DNA of 64,000 bases from UBA5069 sp964560495 (lineage in GTDB: Bacteria; Chloroflexota; Anaerolineae; Caldilineales; Caldilineaceae): NCBI GenBank assembly GCA_964560495.1, contig CAZLMM010000014.1, positions 1 to 64,000 on the forward strand. The letters run 5' to 3'. The stretch's first letter is position 1. Every line of letters begins with the position of its first letter. The notes below the pieces were generated by a model, which was not told the DNA's origin, did not search any database, and saw only the letters and a program-made list of their open reading frames with translations. Below, piece by piece: positions 27,101 to 35,155 of this stretch. Position numbers and translations under genes: made by a program.

Positions 27101-27531
27101 TCACTGCCCAAGGGCAGCTGCACAGCGCACAGACCGCGTTCACAGAGGCCATCCGCTTAGCAGAAAAACTCCAAGAAGCCAACATGGTCGCCTGTGCACG
27201 GGTGCGCTGCGCTCGGGTGCTGCTGGCTTTGCAACAGCACAGGGCAGCGCAACAACTGGTCGAAGACATCATGCCTCAATTGGCAAAGTTGAGCAACGAT
27301 TGGACGGTTGATCCAGTAGGAATATATGTTCAGTGCTATGCAGTGCTGAACGCGGTCGGGAATCCCACCGCCCATCTGCTGCTCGACGCCGGCCATCGGC
27401 TACTCTGCCAGCAGGCAGAACAGATCGGCGACGAAAGCGCCAAAAAACGTTTCCTCTACAACATTCCGTCGCACCAAGAGATATTGCGCCTGTGGGAAAA
27501 ACAAACGCGTCGTCGAGCGCCTACACCATGA
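24169..27531 (+). CDS. SARP/BTAD-type regulator with NB-ARC-like ATPase and TPR
   Basis: A 1120-residue regulator. The N-terminal about 95 residues form an OmpR-like winged helix (LLGPPTVRLNGDNV, LWPDVPEAAARKNLRDIISNLRK). Next is a bacterial transcriptional activator domain to about residue 245 (AMDILIDLALQQHD, AQYEQCKTYLQDEFGVEP). The ATPase starts at about residue 285 with a P-loop LVGGGGVGKTRLALAAAE and has LLLLDNFEHL as Walker B. Tetratricopeptide-like helices fill about 660-1100. The layout matches STAND-class activators such as AfsR, which hydrolyse ATP after signal sensing. Its 3' end overlaps the convergent protease gene by 11 bp. The targets are unknown. Confidence 0.87.
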   Translation: MTNAHLDICLLGPPTVRLNGDNVTGFVSRSAQALFYFLATTGQRHNRLWLASLLWPDVPEAAARKNLRDIISNLRKLFGDALHITHDTAHLDITPPHAVDVQIFESLFQRWNKEANPHALQQMTTLYRGEFLEGFHLPGSVEFESWLLAERERLRDQVMWAMDILIDLALQQHDNATGLALSRRMLALEPWREKAHRQRMRLLEASGQRSAALAQYEQCKTYLQDEFGVEPMVETTRLYEEVRANQSDSAAQRPLMEFTASGAPIRTHPRCNLPRLFTPLFGREQEIAAVVERLRQRDCGLVTLVGGGGVGKTRLALAAAEQLVGDFPDGVWFVPLAGLTSREDELGATTEEMIAEAIGAAIARAMHFPLQAGDPVFVQVLDALRVQKSLLLLDNFEHLSAFAPIVLRIMEACRYTSILVTSRHRLRLQAEWIFVVSGLPIPETHRLLDGDDVDLFARRYSSLQLFRERAQRAGADFSLQDDEIEAVLTICRLLEGLPLGIELAAGLTTELSPTQIAAKLQRSHHILTTEMADVPPRHRSLQALFDFSWRLLSPAEQQMIAICAIFTDRFSGAAATAISNLSHEHLQALVQKSLLRQLEDDRFVMQPVVRQWAHEKLAQNASRLAETKRAYQNYFMGMLADFTARLGNDPALAYAAQKEFTHILAAWRFAVEQKNIEILGQNAKRMSQLLTWHGTHQEGAQYFIWAIECTQALRTQPNPPDHLLTVLGRLLVEAAFFHSRTGQLDLARSEAREAMAIAQQIGDRSLEIDSLKNLAYAAWFSGNLEEGETYIKEELRLARLEGDLAAEAYGLGGVAIIAQHRGLIGQAIEGCELALDIAQAAGETLLALTLANHLGAAYLAQGRLWLADVHFRSLLPLRRRAGDVLGEGVTLLSLSQTNLALGDPVGAARNGQAALAIFQQIIAHRHESQALSHLAHTYRQIGDQETAYAYAQQALQIADAHPMTPARAKALLALGAVFTAQGQLHSAQTAFTEAIRLAEKLQEANMVACARVRCARVLLALQQHRAAQQLVEDIMPQLAKLSNDWTVDPVGIYVQCYAVLNAVGNPTAHLLLDAGHRLLCQQAEQIGDESAKKRFLYNIPSHQEILRLWEKQTRRRAPTP

Positions 27532-28153
27532 CGACGCCCAAGGGCGGCGCTGTCGCTGACATAGCTTCCCGCTGCAAGAACGCCTGGGCGATATGCACAG
27601 GCACAGCCACCCCCACATCCGGGCCATTCATCATCGTGTTGATCCCCACAAGCCTGCCCGACGCATTGACCATGGGGCCACCCGAATGCCCCGGGCGCAG
27701 GTGCAAGCTGGCCGCCAGCCATTCCCGCCGCCCTTCCCGCTCCTGCCCCGACTCCGCAACAATGACCGAGCCGACCGTTGCGCCGCCGGACACGCCCCAG
27801 GGGAAGCCAAAGGCCAGAACGAGCTGACCCGCTTGCAAGGAGCGCGAGTCGCCGCAAACAACAGCGGGCAGGCCGCGAACGTCCACTCGTAGCGCCGCCA
27901 GATCGTGATGTGAATCTATGGCGACAACGCGGGCAGGCAGGTTCCGACCATCGTGCAGTCTCACCCTCAAGTCGCCGCCGATGCGCCCGTGGGTCTGCAC
28001 CACATGGGCATTCGTGACGATCAGGCCATCCGCCCTCCAAATCGTGCCGGCGCCAATGCTGCGTTCACCTTGCCGCACCTGCACCAAGCTGCGCATGAGC
28101 TGTGCATTGACATCCGCCAGCCCATCGCTCAATTGCATCAAGAGCTGATTCAT
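27521..28153 (-). CDS. HtrA-like serine protease without PDZ domain
   Basis: A 210-residue trypsin-like protease. The triad is His50 (VTNAHVV), Asp84 (HHDLAAL) and Ser157 (GHSGGPM). There is no signal peptide, membrane anchor or PDZ domain, and the sequence stops soon after the protease fold. By sequence it should stay in the cytoplasm, unusual for the DegP/HtrA family. AAAGGAG precedes the ATG at 28153. It lies 196 bp downstream of a longer HtrA-like paralog on the same strand, and the two are probably products of a duplication. Confidence 0.88.
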   Translation of the reverse strand: MNQLLMQLSDGLADVNAQLMRSLVQVRQGERSIGAGTIWRADGLIVTNAHVVQTHGRIGGDLRVRLHDGRNLPARVVAIDSHHDLAALRVDVRGLPAVVCGDSRSLQAGQLVLAFGFPWGVSGGATVGSVIVAESGQEREGRREWLAASLHLRPGHSGGPMVNASGRLVGINTMMNGPDVGVAVPVHIAQAFLQREAMSATAPPLGVVMV

Positions 28154-28349
28154 TACGAGACTCCTTTGTCCAACGGATTTTCATCGATGGTGGATCGTCC
28201 TCTCTGGCAGTGGCGGCCAAGACGCCCGCCCCCAGAAAGGACGATGTATGTGCTGGTAGAGTGATTTCCCCATCGAACCGGACGGCGGATGTAGCCATGC
28301 CAAATACAGGCATATGGAATCCCCCCGACGGCTTGCATCCGTCCTATGA

Positions 28350-29246
28350 CTATGCCTTTCTGCCGATGGTCGCCTGCAGATCCTGTAAACTGCCGCTGCG
28401 CACGATGCGCACTGCCACAGTACGCCCAACCTGGTTGGCCTGGAGCGCCGATTGGAGCGCATCGAGATGTTGCACCCGCTCGCCGTCCAGAGTCACGATC
28501 ACATCTCCTTGCAACAGGCCCGCTTGCGCTGCCGGACCGCCGCTCTCCACCGACATGACCATGAGGCCGGTCTCCTGGCCGGCTGCCTGCGCCAGCGTAT
28601 CGGCCAGTCGCACTGGCTGCACGCCCACCCCCAGGTAGCCGCGTGGCACAGCGCCGTGGGCCAATAGGGTCTCGACCACGCGTTTCACTGTTCCCGTTGG
28701 GACGGCGATGCTGACGCCCCGCCCCAGCGCCGACGAGTTGACGCCGGCGAACGCGCCGCTGGCCGTGATGAGCGGACCGCCCGAAAAGCCTGGGTACATG
28801 ACCACATCTGTTTGTAGGTAGTGATCGATCTCGCCGCCGGCGCCGGTGCGCCAGGCGCCATCCAGCGCGCTGACGACGCCCAGGGTTGCCTGCACTGTTG
28901 CGTCTGGCCGTCCGGCAGCCAACACGAGATGGCCTGCACGCAGATTGGCGACATCCAACCAGACCGCTGGCATCAATCCGGCAACGTTCAGCCGCAAGAC
29001 CGCCAGATCTGTGCTGGGGTCGCGCCCCACAAGCGTCGCTGCGGCCACGCTACCATCGGGCAGACCGACCCGCAGATTGTCGTCGCGCTCCACAACGTGG
29101 TGCGTGGTCACGACGACGCCTTCGGCCGACCAGACGACGCCGCTGGCGGCCAGGCGCTGACGGCCTTCGACGCGCACGATGCTTTTGCCAGCCGATTCGA
29201 CCAATTCGGCCATTGCGTTCGATAGAGATTCCAAGACTTGAGACAT
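28350..29246 (-). CDS. HtrA-like serine protease with C-terminal PDZ domain
   Basis: A 298-residue protease. The catalytic triad is His50 (TTHHVV), Asp80 (STDLAVL) and Ser155 (GFSGGPL). A PDZ domain spans about residues 200-295 (RGYLGVGVQPV, QAGLLQGDVIVTLDG). The start at 29246 is preferred over 29363 because AAGGAG lies 7 nt upstream. The N-terminus MSQVLESLSNAMAELVESAG lacks a signal peptide, so a cytoplasmic location is predicted. It is divergent from the lipoprotein gene at 29366. Confidence 0.88.
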   Translation of the reverse strand: MSQVLESLSNAMAELVESAGKSIVRVEGRQRLAASGVVWSAEGVVVTTHHVVERDDNLRVGLPDGSVAAATLVGRDPSTDLAVLRLNVAGLMPAVWLDVANLRAGHLVLAAGRPDATVQATLGVVSALDGAWRTGAGGEIDHYLQTDVVMYPGFSGGPLITASGAFAGVNSSALGRGVSIAVPTGTVKRVVETLLAHGAVPRGYLGVGVQPVRLADTLAQAAGQETGLMVMSVESGGPAAQAGLLQGDVIVTLDGERVQHLDALQSALQANQVGRTVAVRIVRSGSLQDLQATIGRKA

Positions 29247-29365
29247 GAGAACGCTCCTTGATGTAGAATGTTGAACTTGTGCGCTGCGGCTCAGCGCAAC
29301 CGGTTGTATGCCAACAGTATCCACGCTTTGCGCCGCAGACGCATCGCCCATTCGATGGAGCATCC

Positions 29366-30526
29366 ATGAGAAAAAAGATTAGCCCGAACACTGGAAGAAT
29401 CTTCAGCCTCCTCGCCCTGTCCCTCATCGTTCTGTCAGGTTGCGCCTATGTGCGCGCTGGGGTGCGCGGCGCGCTGCACTATGCCGATAGCCCTCCTCCC
29501 CCTTCGTCTACTGGCGCACCCCTGGTTGTATTGCCCACTGTGACGCCCAGACCCACGGACACGCCATCGCCCGAGCCAACCGCGACGGCGACCGGCGGCG
29601 CAGAACACGCCGTCACACCCATCAGCTTGAGTGGACCGGCGGCGCAGCGCAACGCCGAGTTTTCCGGCATGGCCTGGTATGGCGATACGCTTATCTTGCT
29701 ACCCCAATATCCCGATTACTTCACCCGCGACGGGCAGGGCGTGCTCTTTGGCCTGCCCAAAGAGCAGATCATTGCCTATCTGGACGGTGCACGCAACGCG
29801 CCATTGGAGCCGCTGCAGATCCCCTTCTCTGCGCCGGGATTGGCCGCCTCGCTGCCGGGCTTCGAGGGCTACGAAGGGATTGCCTTCGAGGGTGATCGCA
29901 TCTATCTGACGGTGGAAGCTGAAACGTGGGAAGGCAGCAGCGGCTATCTGGTGAGCGGCTGGATGGCGCCCGACCTGAGCGGCGTGACGCTCGATCCAAC
30001 ACAAGTTGCAGCAATCCCCAACCAGAGTGGGCTAGGCAACAAGTCCGATGAGGCGTTGGTGATCACGCCCAACGAGATTCTGACCATCCACGAGGTCAAC
30101 GCCCCGGCCTACAATCCGGCGCCGGTGGCACACCGTTTTGACAAAGAGTTGTCGCCCCTGACGCCAGCGTCGTTCCCATCAGTGGAGTATCGCATCACAG
30201 ACGCCACGCAGATGGATGAAGATGGACGATTCTGGGCCATCAACTACTTCTTCCCGGGCGATGCGGAGCTTGCAGTGGAGACCGACCCAATCGCCGAGGA
30301 AAGTGGACAGGATGCCACCCACGCAAATCGGCCACAAGTTGAACGACTGTTGGAGTTTCGCTACGACGGCGAGCAGGTTGTGCAGACCGATGCGCCGCCC
30401 ATCCAGTTGGCGCTCACCTTGCTGGCGCGTAACTGGGAGGGCATTGCACGCCTGGACGACCGGGGCTTCCTTTTGGTGACGGATCAGTTTCCCGAAACGA
30501 CATTGGGGTTCATTGCGAGCGAGTAA
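29366..30526 (+). CDS. Predicted lipoprotein with propeller-like domain
   Basis: A 386-residue lipoprotein. Positively charged MRKK, a hydrophobic stretch and LSGC (Cys26) form the lipoprotein signal. A Thr/Pro linker (TPRPTDTPSPEPTATATGG) leads to a domain of about 300 residues. Its repeated strand-like segments (GMAWYGDTLILLPQYPDYF, YEGIAFEGDRIYLTVEAE, DATQMDEDGRFWAINYFFPG) resemble beta-propeller or phytase-like esterase proteins. This is inference; no catalytic motif is certain. The ATG at 29366 is used rather than an upstream frame opening at 29279. Confidence 0.75.
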   Translation: MRKKISPNTGRIFSLLALSLIVLSGCAYVRAGVRGALHYADSPPPPSSTGAPLVVLPTVTPRPTDTPSPEPTATATGGAEHAVTPISLSGPAAQRNAEFSGMAWYGDTLILLPQYPDYFTRDGQGVLFGLPKEQIIAYLDGARNAPLEPLQIPFSAPGLAASLPGFEGYEGIAFEGDRIYLTVEAETWEGSSGYLVSGWMAPDLSGVTLDPTQVAAIPNQSGLGNKSDEALVITPNEILTIHEVNAPAYNPAPVAHRFDKELSPLTPASFPSVEYRITDATQMDEDGRFWAINYFFPGDAELAVETDPIAEESGQDATHANRPQVERLLEFRYDGEQVVQTDAPPIQLALTLLARNWEGIARLDDRGFLLVTDQFPETTLGFIASE

Positions 30527-30551
30527 GGAGTCCGTTTGAAGATTCACATCG

Positions 30552-30623
30552 TAGGGGTTTGAACGGCGGCGCGGACTTCTCTGCTCGTGCAACAACATCC
30601 ATTCGCCGCCGTTCAAGCCCCTC
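30552..30623. repeat. Palindromic intergenic element, copy 2
   Basis: The arms AGGGGTTTGAACGGCGGCG (30553-30571) and the near-exact complement ending in TTCAAGCCCCT (30604-30622) flank a 32-nt centre. Arm sequence matches the element at 50-117, while the central parts are unrelated. It follows the lipoprotein stop by 26 bp. Confidence 0.75.
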
Positions 30624-30649
30624 GTCCCAGCGTCAGTTTGGCCGTCGGC

Positions 30650-30709
30650 AGGGTTTGAATGGCGGCGAACCAACAAGCGTCATCCAAGACGAGATTCGCC
30701 GCCGCCGCC
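30650..30709. repeat. Palindromic intergenic element, partial copy 3
   Basis: The left arm AGGGTTTGAATGGCGGCG (30650-30667) is intact, but the right side keeps only CGCCGCC repeats (30698-30709) and lacks the TTCAAACCC part. It stands 27 bp after copy 2, suggesting tandem insertion or a truncated duplicate. Confidence 0.6.
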
Positions 30710-30731
30710 AGGCAGAACATTCATATCGGAC

Positions 30732-30766
30732 ATCTTCCAGGAAGCTGGGGGAGCTTCCTGGAAGAT
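30732..30766. terminator. Perfect 15-bp hairpin between convergent genes (family copy 2)
   Basis: ATCTTCCAGGAAGCT (30732-30746) and AGCTTCCTGGAAGAT (30752-30766) pair perfectly around GGGGG. It lies between the convergent lipoprotein and response-regulator genes, as copy 1 at 7319 lies between convergent genes. Flanking T-runs are weak. Confidence 0.65.
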
Positions 30767-30780
30767 TGTGGCCGAGTAAG

Positions 30781-31413
30781 CTAGAGCAAGATCAGGCCGG
30801 CGCGGGTGGCGCGCACCACAGCGTCGGTGCGGCTTTGCGCGCCCAGCTTGCCTAGGATGGCATTGACGTGATACTTGACCGTGTGCTCACTGATGCCCAG
30901 TTCACGGGCGATCAGCTTGTTGGGCATCCCTTCTGCCATACGGCGCAGCACATCCATCTCTCGCTCCGTAAGCGGCTCCACCAACAGGCCATCACTGCGG
31001 GCAGGTGCAGCCAGCGCGGGCAAGAAAGTCGGCTCGATGACGGTCAGGCCGCGGTGTACTGCCTGCACAGCCGCGGCGAGCTGTTCGCCGTTCAGCAAGC
31101 GTCCCACGACGCAGCGTGCGCCGGCCGTCCATACGGCGCGGAATTGACTTTCATCGCCCAGGACAACCACGAACGCCGCGCCCTCATCGGCCAGCAACGA
31201 GAGTGACTCCGGCGCGCCGGCGGCATCCCAGCCCCAATCCCACACGATGACATCGGGCTGAAAAGCAGCCAGGAGCGGCGCGAGGTCATCCGCAGGCGAT
31301 GCCTGACCGACCACGCGGCATTCTGGCTGATCGGCCAGGAGAGCCGCCAGGCCGGCGCGCGCAAGGGGATCGCTGGCGATAACGAGTACGCGCACTTCGC
31401 CGCGATTAGACAT
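30781..31413 (-). CDS. LuxR-type response regulator with atypical receiver
   Basis: A 210-residue NarL/LuxR-type regulator. The receiver (residues 8-120) retains the likely phosphoacceptor Asp59 (VIVWDWGWD). The acidic pocket has only one Asp (ASDPLAR), the conserved Thr is replaced by Gly86 (VVLGDES), and the conserved Lys aligns with Arg105. The DNA-binding domain (about 148-200) is standard: LTEREMDVLRRMAEG and ISEHTVKYHVNAIL. The ATG at 31413 overlaps the end of the ABC transporter gene by 8 bp (ATGTCTAA), so the two are co-translated. No histidine kinase lies beside it. It probably regulates this exporter operon. Confidence 0.85.
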   Translation of the reverse strand: MSNRGEVRVLVIASDPLARAGLAALLADQPECRVVGQASPADDLAPLLAAFQPDVIVWDWGWDAAGAPESLSLLADEGAAFVVVLGDESQFRAVWTAGARCVVGRLLNGEQLAAAVQAVHRGLTVIEPTFLPALAAPARSDGLLVEPLTEREMDVLRRMAEGMPNKLIARELGISEHTVKYHVNAILGKLGAQSRTDAVVRATRAGLILL

Positions 31414-33292
31414 TGCCGCGCAGCCCCTGTTGGGCCCATTGCATGGTGTAGAGCTGGAAATAGCGCCCGCGCTGATCCAGAAGTTCACCGTGCGTTCCCA
31501 TCTCCACGATTTCGCCTTTGTCCATCACCACGATCTTGTCGGCGTTGACAATGGTGCTGAGGCGATGGGCAATGACAAAGGAGGTGCGGCCTTTCATGAG
31601 TTCGTCCAGGGCCTGGCCGATGATCTTCTCTGTGGCGGTATCAACGCTGCTCGTCGCCTCATCCAGTATCAAAATGCGTGGGTCGGCCAGCAGCGCACGG
31701 GCAAAGGAAATGATCTGCCGCTGCCCCACGCTGAGATTCAACCCGTTCTCACCCACATCGGCGCCATATCCTTGCGGCTGCTGCATGATGAAGTCGTGGG
31801 CGCCCACTGCACGCGCCGCCTGCTCCACCATCTCATCGCTGGCATCCAGCCGGCCATAACGGATATTATCTGCGATTGTACCCGTAAACAGGAAGGTGTC
31901 TTGCAATACGATGCCCAACTGCCGACGCAGACTGGCCATGGTCACGCTGCGCACGTCATAGCCGTCGATCTTGACTGCTCCATCGGTCACATCAAAGAAG
32001 CGCGCCAGCAAGCGGATCACGGTGCTCTTGCCTGCCCCGGTCTCGCCTACCAACGCGACGCGCTCGCCTGGCTCGGCGTGGAGTGTGACTCCCTTCAAGA
32101 CCGGGTCGTCGGGCTTGTAGCTGAAGGAGACATTCTCGAAATCGACGCGACCGTCAACCGCAGGCAGCTTCACGGCGTCTGGCGCATCGCGCATGGTTGG
32201 CGCGGTGTCCAGCAGGCCAAAGATGCGTTCGCTGGCAGCCATGGTCGACTGGAATGAATTGTAACGCTGGGCAAGCTCACGGATGGGGTCGAAGAAGCGT
32301 TCTACGTAGATCATGAAGGCGACCAGAACGCCGGCCGATAGGGCGTCGCCGAAAACCAGCCAGCCGCCCACCGCCAACACCAGCGCAGCAGCCAGAGAAC
32401 CCAAAAAGTCGATTCCCGGAAAATAGAGCGCAGTCAACCAGGCCGCCGCCAGGTTTGCATCCAGATAGGAATGGTTGAGGTCGTCGAAGTGACGGGCGTT
32501 TGGCTCTTCCCGGGCAAACGATTTCGTGACGCGGATACCGGTGATGGACTCATTCAAGTAGCCGTTGATGAGGGAAATGCGCTGACGAGTGGCGCGGTAG
32601 GTCGTGCGCACGCGGCTGCGCCAAAAGTTGGTGAGCAGCACCATGAGCGGCAGGACCGCAAAGGTCACCAACGCAAGCTGCCAGCTCATGAGGAGCATGA
32701 CAACGGTGATGCCCGCCAGGATGAAGATAGCGCGCGCCAGGCCGGTGATGGTCCACGTGACAAATTCCAGAAGTACGTCCACGTCGCTCACCAGCCGGCT
32801 GATCAGACGCCCCACGCTGGTTTGATTGTGAAAGTCCAATGGCTGGGAATGGAGGTGGAGATAGAGGTCGCGACGAATGCGCGCCACCACGTGGGTGCCC
32901 ACCTTCGCCATCAGGTAGATGCGGGTGCGATTCGTAAACGTCTCCAGCACGATGACGACAAGGAAGAGCACGCTCCAGGCGTACAAGGCGTCGTAGTTCC
33001 CAGCGTCGATGCCCTGGTCGATGGCCTGCCCAATGATCCACGGGCCGGCCACCAGCAGCAGCGAGGAGACAATCATAAACGTGACGGCGATGACCAATTC
33101 TCTGGCATAGGGGCGGATATAGCCAATCAGACGGCGCACCAGCCGTTCATCATAGACACGGCCAAGCTGTTCGTCGTCGCTGCGCAGCAGCCCGCGCACC
33201 TTCTCCTCGCGGCGCGCATGTTCCGCCACCCGGTCTTCGCGGATCGGCCCGCTGAACCATTCCAGCCGCCAGCGACTCAATTGTTGCATCAT
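31406..33292 (-). CDS. ABC exporter half-transporter, canonical Walker B subunit
   Basis: A 628-residue membrane-ABC fusion. Six membrane segments lie about within residues 65-340. The nucleotide-binding domain has Walker A GETGAGKST (416-424), Walker B with catalytic Glu545 (LILDEATSSVD) and switch His576 (VIAHRLST). Its signature is LSVGQ (520-524) rather than LSGGQ. It overlaps the next half-transporter by 4 bp (ATGA) and the regulator gene by 8 bp. The two half-transporters form a heterodimer of the BmrCD/TM287-288 type, which usually exports drugs, lipids or peptides; the substrate is unknown. Confidence 0.93.
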   Translation of the reverse strand: MMQQLSRWRLEWFSGPIREDRVAEHARREEKVRGLLRSDDEQLGRVYDERLVRRLIGYIRPYARELVIAVTFMIVSSLLLVAGPWIIGQAIDQGIDAGNYDALYAWSVLFLVVIVLETFTNRTRIYLMAKVGTHVVARIRRDLYLHLHSQPLDFHNQTSVGRLISRLVSDVDVLLEFVTWTITGLARAIFILAGITVVMLLMSWQLALVTFAVLPLMVLLTNFWRSRVRTTYRATRQRISLINGYLNESITGIRVTKSFAREEPNARHFDDLNHSYLDANLAAAWLTALYFPGIDFLGSLAAALVLAVGGWLVFGDALSAGVLVAFMIYVERFFDPIRELAQRYNSFQSTMAASERIFGLLDTAPTMRDAPDAVKLPAVDGRVDFENVSFSYKPDDPVLKGVTLHAEPGERVALVGETGAGKSTVIRLLARFFDVTDGAVKIDGYDVRSVTMASLRRQLGIVLQDTFLFTGTIADNIRYGRLDASDEMVEQAARAVGAHDFIMQQPQGYGADVGENGLNLSVGQRQIISFARALLADPRILILDEATSSVDTATEKIIGQALDELMKGRTSFVIAHRLSTIVNADKIVVMDKGEIVEMGTHGELLDQRGRYFQLYTMQWAQQGLRGNV

Positions 33293-35067
33293 GGTGCGCT
33301 CCCAGGTGACGACCGTCCGCTCGTCAGGAACTCTTCCTGGTCGCGCAGCTGGAGGTCGTAGATTTGGCGATAGAGACCGTCCAACGCCAACAGTTCGCGG
33401 TGACTGCCCCGCTCCACAATCTCACCGTGGTCGAGCACCAGGATACAGTCTGCGCTCTTCAGGGTGAGCAGGCGTTGGGCAATGACAAAGGTCGTCCGCC
33501 CCTTCATGAGATCGGTCAGCGCAAGTTGAATGAGGTGCTCTGTCTCTGTGTCCACACTGCTGGTGGAATCATCCAGGATCAAGATGCGTGGGTCTGTGAG
33601 CAATGCGCGGGCGATGGCGATGCGCTGCTTCTGCCCACCGCTCAAAGTGACGCCCCGTTCACCCACGCGCGTGGCGTAGCCATTGGGAAAGGAAACGATA
33701 AAATCATGGGCGCGCGCCGCCACTGCTGCGGCTGCGATCTCCTCATTCGATGCGTCACGGCGGCCATAGGCGATGTTCTCGGCAATGGTCGTGCTGAACA
33801 AGAAGGGATTTTGCAGCACGATGCCGATCTGACGACGCAGCGCCTGAAGCTGCAAGGTGCGCACATCCATGTCGTCGATGAGCACGGCGCCCTCCTTGGG
33901 GTCATAAAAGCGCGGCAACAGATTGATCACCGTGGACTTGCCCGAACCCGTAGGGCCGATCAGGGCGATGCTCTGGCCGGGTTGAGCCACAAAACAGACC
34001 TTGTGGAGTGCAGCGCGATTGCCGCGATAGGTAAAGCTCACGTCGCGGAATTCGACCTTCCCTTCGATGCGCTCAGGGATGACGGGAGCGGCTGGCTCAG
34101 GCGCATCGTCCTGCACGTCGATGATCTCAAAGACGCGGCGGGCGCTGGCGCCGGTGGTGGCTGCCTGGTTGACCAGCCACCCCAGGCGCTGCATGGGCGC
34201 GTTGAGCATAAGCATGTAGGAGATCATGGCAAAGAGGCCGCCCACTGTGATGACGCCTTCGATGGCCATGGGTCCGCCGAACCACAATAGCAAAAAAACG
34301 CCAAACATCACCAAAAAGAGAAAGAGCGGCCAGTTGTTGCCCCAGGTGCGGATGACCCGTTGGCGTCGCGCCAGCCACTCGGCGTTGTCGCGGTCGAACT
34401 TCTCGAATTCATGGGGTTCACGGGCAAAGGCCTTGACCAGCGCGATGCCAGTGAGTCCCTCTTGCATGGTGGTGGAGAGGGCGCCCATTTGCTCCTGCAC
34501 GCGCTTGAACATGGGCTGCACCGTTCGACCGAAGCGAATGGTCACAACCGCCAACACTGCGATGGGCAGAAGGGCGATGGCCGCCAGGCGGGCGTCTTCC
34601 CAAAGCATAAAGAAAACAACACCAACGATGAGCAGCAGCGTTGACAGCAACTCCATCAGGCCGACGCCCACAAACTGCTCGGTCTCGCCCGTGTCACTAA
34701 TCGCGCGGCTCATGAGATCGCCCGTGTGGGCCTGGTCGTGAAAACTGAACGGCGCAAATTGAACTGCGTCATAAAAAGTGTTGCGCAGGTCATAGGCAAA
34801 GGTGTGGGTGAGCCAGAGGCCGTAATAACGCTGAACAAAGGCGCCGACGCCGCGCACCAGCGCAATGACCAGAATCAGGAGGCCGGCGATCACCAGCGCT
34901 CGGCCCGATTCATCCAACACGCCCCGGTCAATCGCCTCTGCAATGATCTGGGGGACGAAGAGATTGAGGAGCGTGACCGACAGTGTTGCACCATAGGCCA
35001 GAATGACCTGTCGCCAATAGGGACGAAGATAGGTGAGAAGACGACCATAAATCTTGAGTTCATCCAT
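33289..35067 (-). CDS. ABC exporter half-transporter, degenerate-site subunit
   Basis: A 592-residue partner of the preceding ABC protein and first of the operon. The membrane domain is about residues 15-310. The nucleotide domain has Walker A GPTGSGKST (371-379) and a canonical signature LSGGQ (475-479). However, Asp500 replaces the catalytic glutamate (LILDDSTSSVD), and Gln531 replaces the switch histidine (VIAQRLLT). This is the standard pattern of the non-hydrolysing site in heterodimeric exporters. The GNAT gene lies 88 bp upstream, with a small hairpin between. Confidence 0.93.
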   Translation of the reverse strand: MDELKIYGRLLTYLRPYWRQVILAYGATLSVTLLNLFVPQIIAEAIDRGVLDESGRALVIAGLLILVIALVRGVGAFVQRYYGLWLTHTFAYDLRNTFYDAVQFAPFSFHDQAHTGDLMSRAISDTGETEQFVGVGLMELLSTLLLIVGVVFFMLWEDARLAAIALLPIAVLAVVTIRFGRTVQPMFKRVQEQMGALSTTMQEGLTGIALVKAFAREPHEFEKFDRDNAEWLARRQRVIRTWGNNWPLFLFLVMFGVFLLLWFGGPMAIEGVITVGGLFAMISYMLMLNAPMQRLGWLVNQAATTGASARRVFEIIDVQDDAPEPAAPVIPERIEGKVEFRDVSFTYRGNRAALHKVCFVAQPGQSIALIGPTGSGKSTVINLLPRFYDPKEGAVLIDDMDVRTLQLQALRRQIGIVLQNPFLFSTTIAENIAYGRRDASNEEIAAAAVAARAHDFIVSFPNGYATRVGERGVTLSGGQKQRIAIARALLTDPRILILDDSTSSVDTETEHLIQLALTDLMKGRTTFVIAQRLLTLKSADCILVLDHGEIVERGSHRELLALDGLYRQIYDLQLRDQEEFLTSGRSSPGSAP

Positions 35068-35106
35068 GCCGGCGCACCTCGTTCAAGATTCCACTCACAA
35101 AGAAAT

Positions 35107-35130
35107 GCCGTGGACGATTCCGCCCACGGC
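35107..35130 (-). terminator. Weak hairpin between GNAT and ABC genes
   Basis: GCCGTGG (35107-35113) pairs with CCACGGC (35124-35130). On the minus strand it is followed by ATTTCTTT. It may terminate GNAT transcription or attenuate readthrough into the ABC operon. Confidence 0.35.
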
Positions 35131-35155
35131 TCTCCAAACAGCAGACGGTCTCTCT

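Noticed and set aside
30552..30709. CRISPR array from the repeated GGCGGCG arms
   Set aside because: There are only two adjacent units, each internally palindromic, with unequal spacing and no cas genes.
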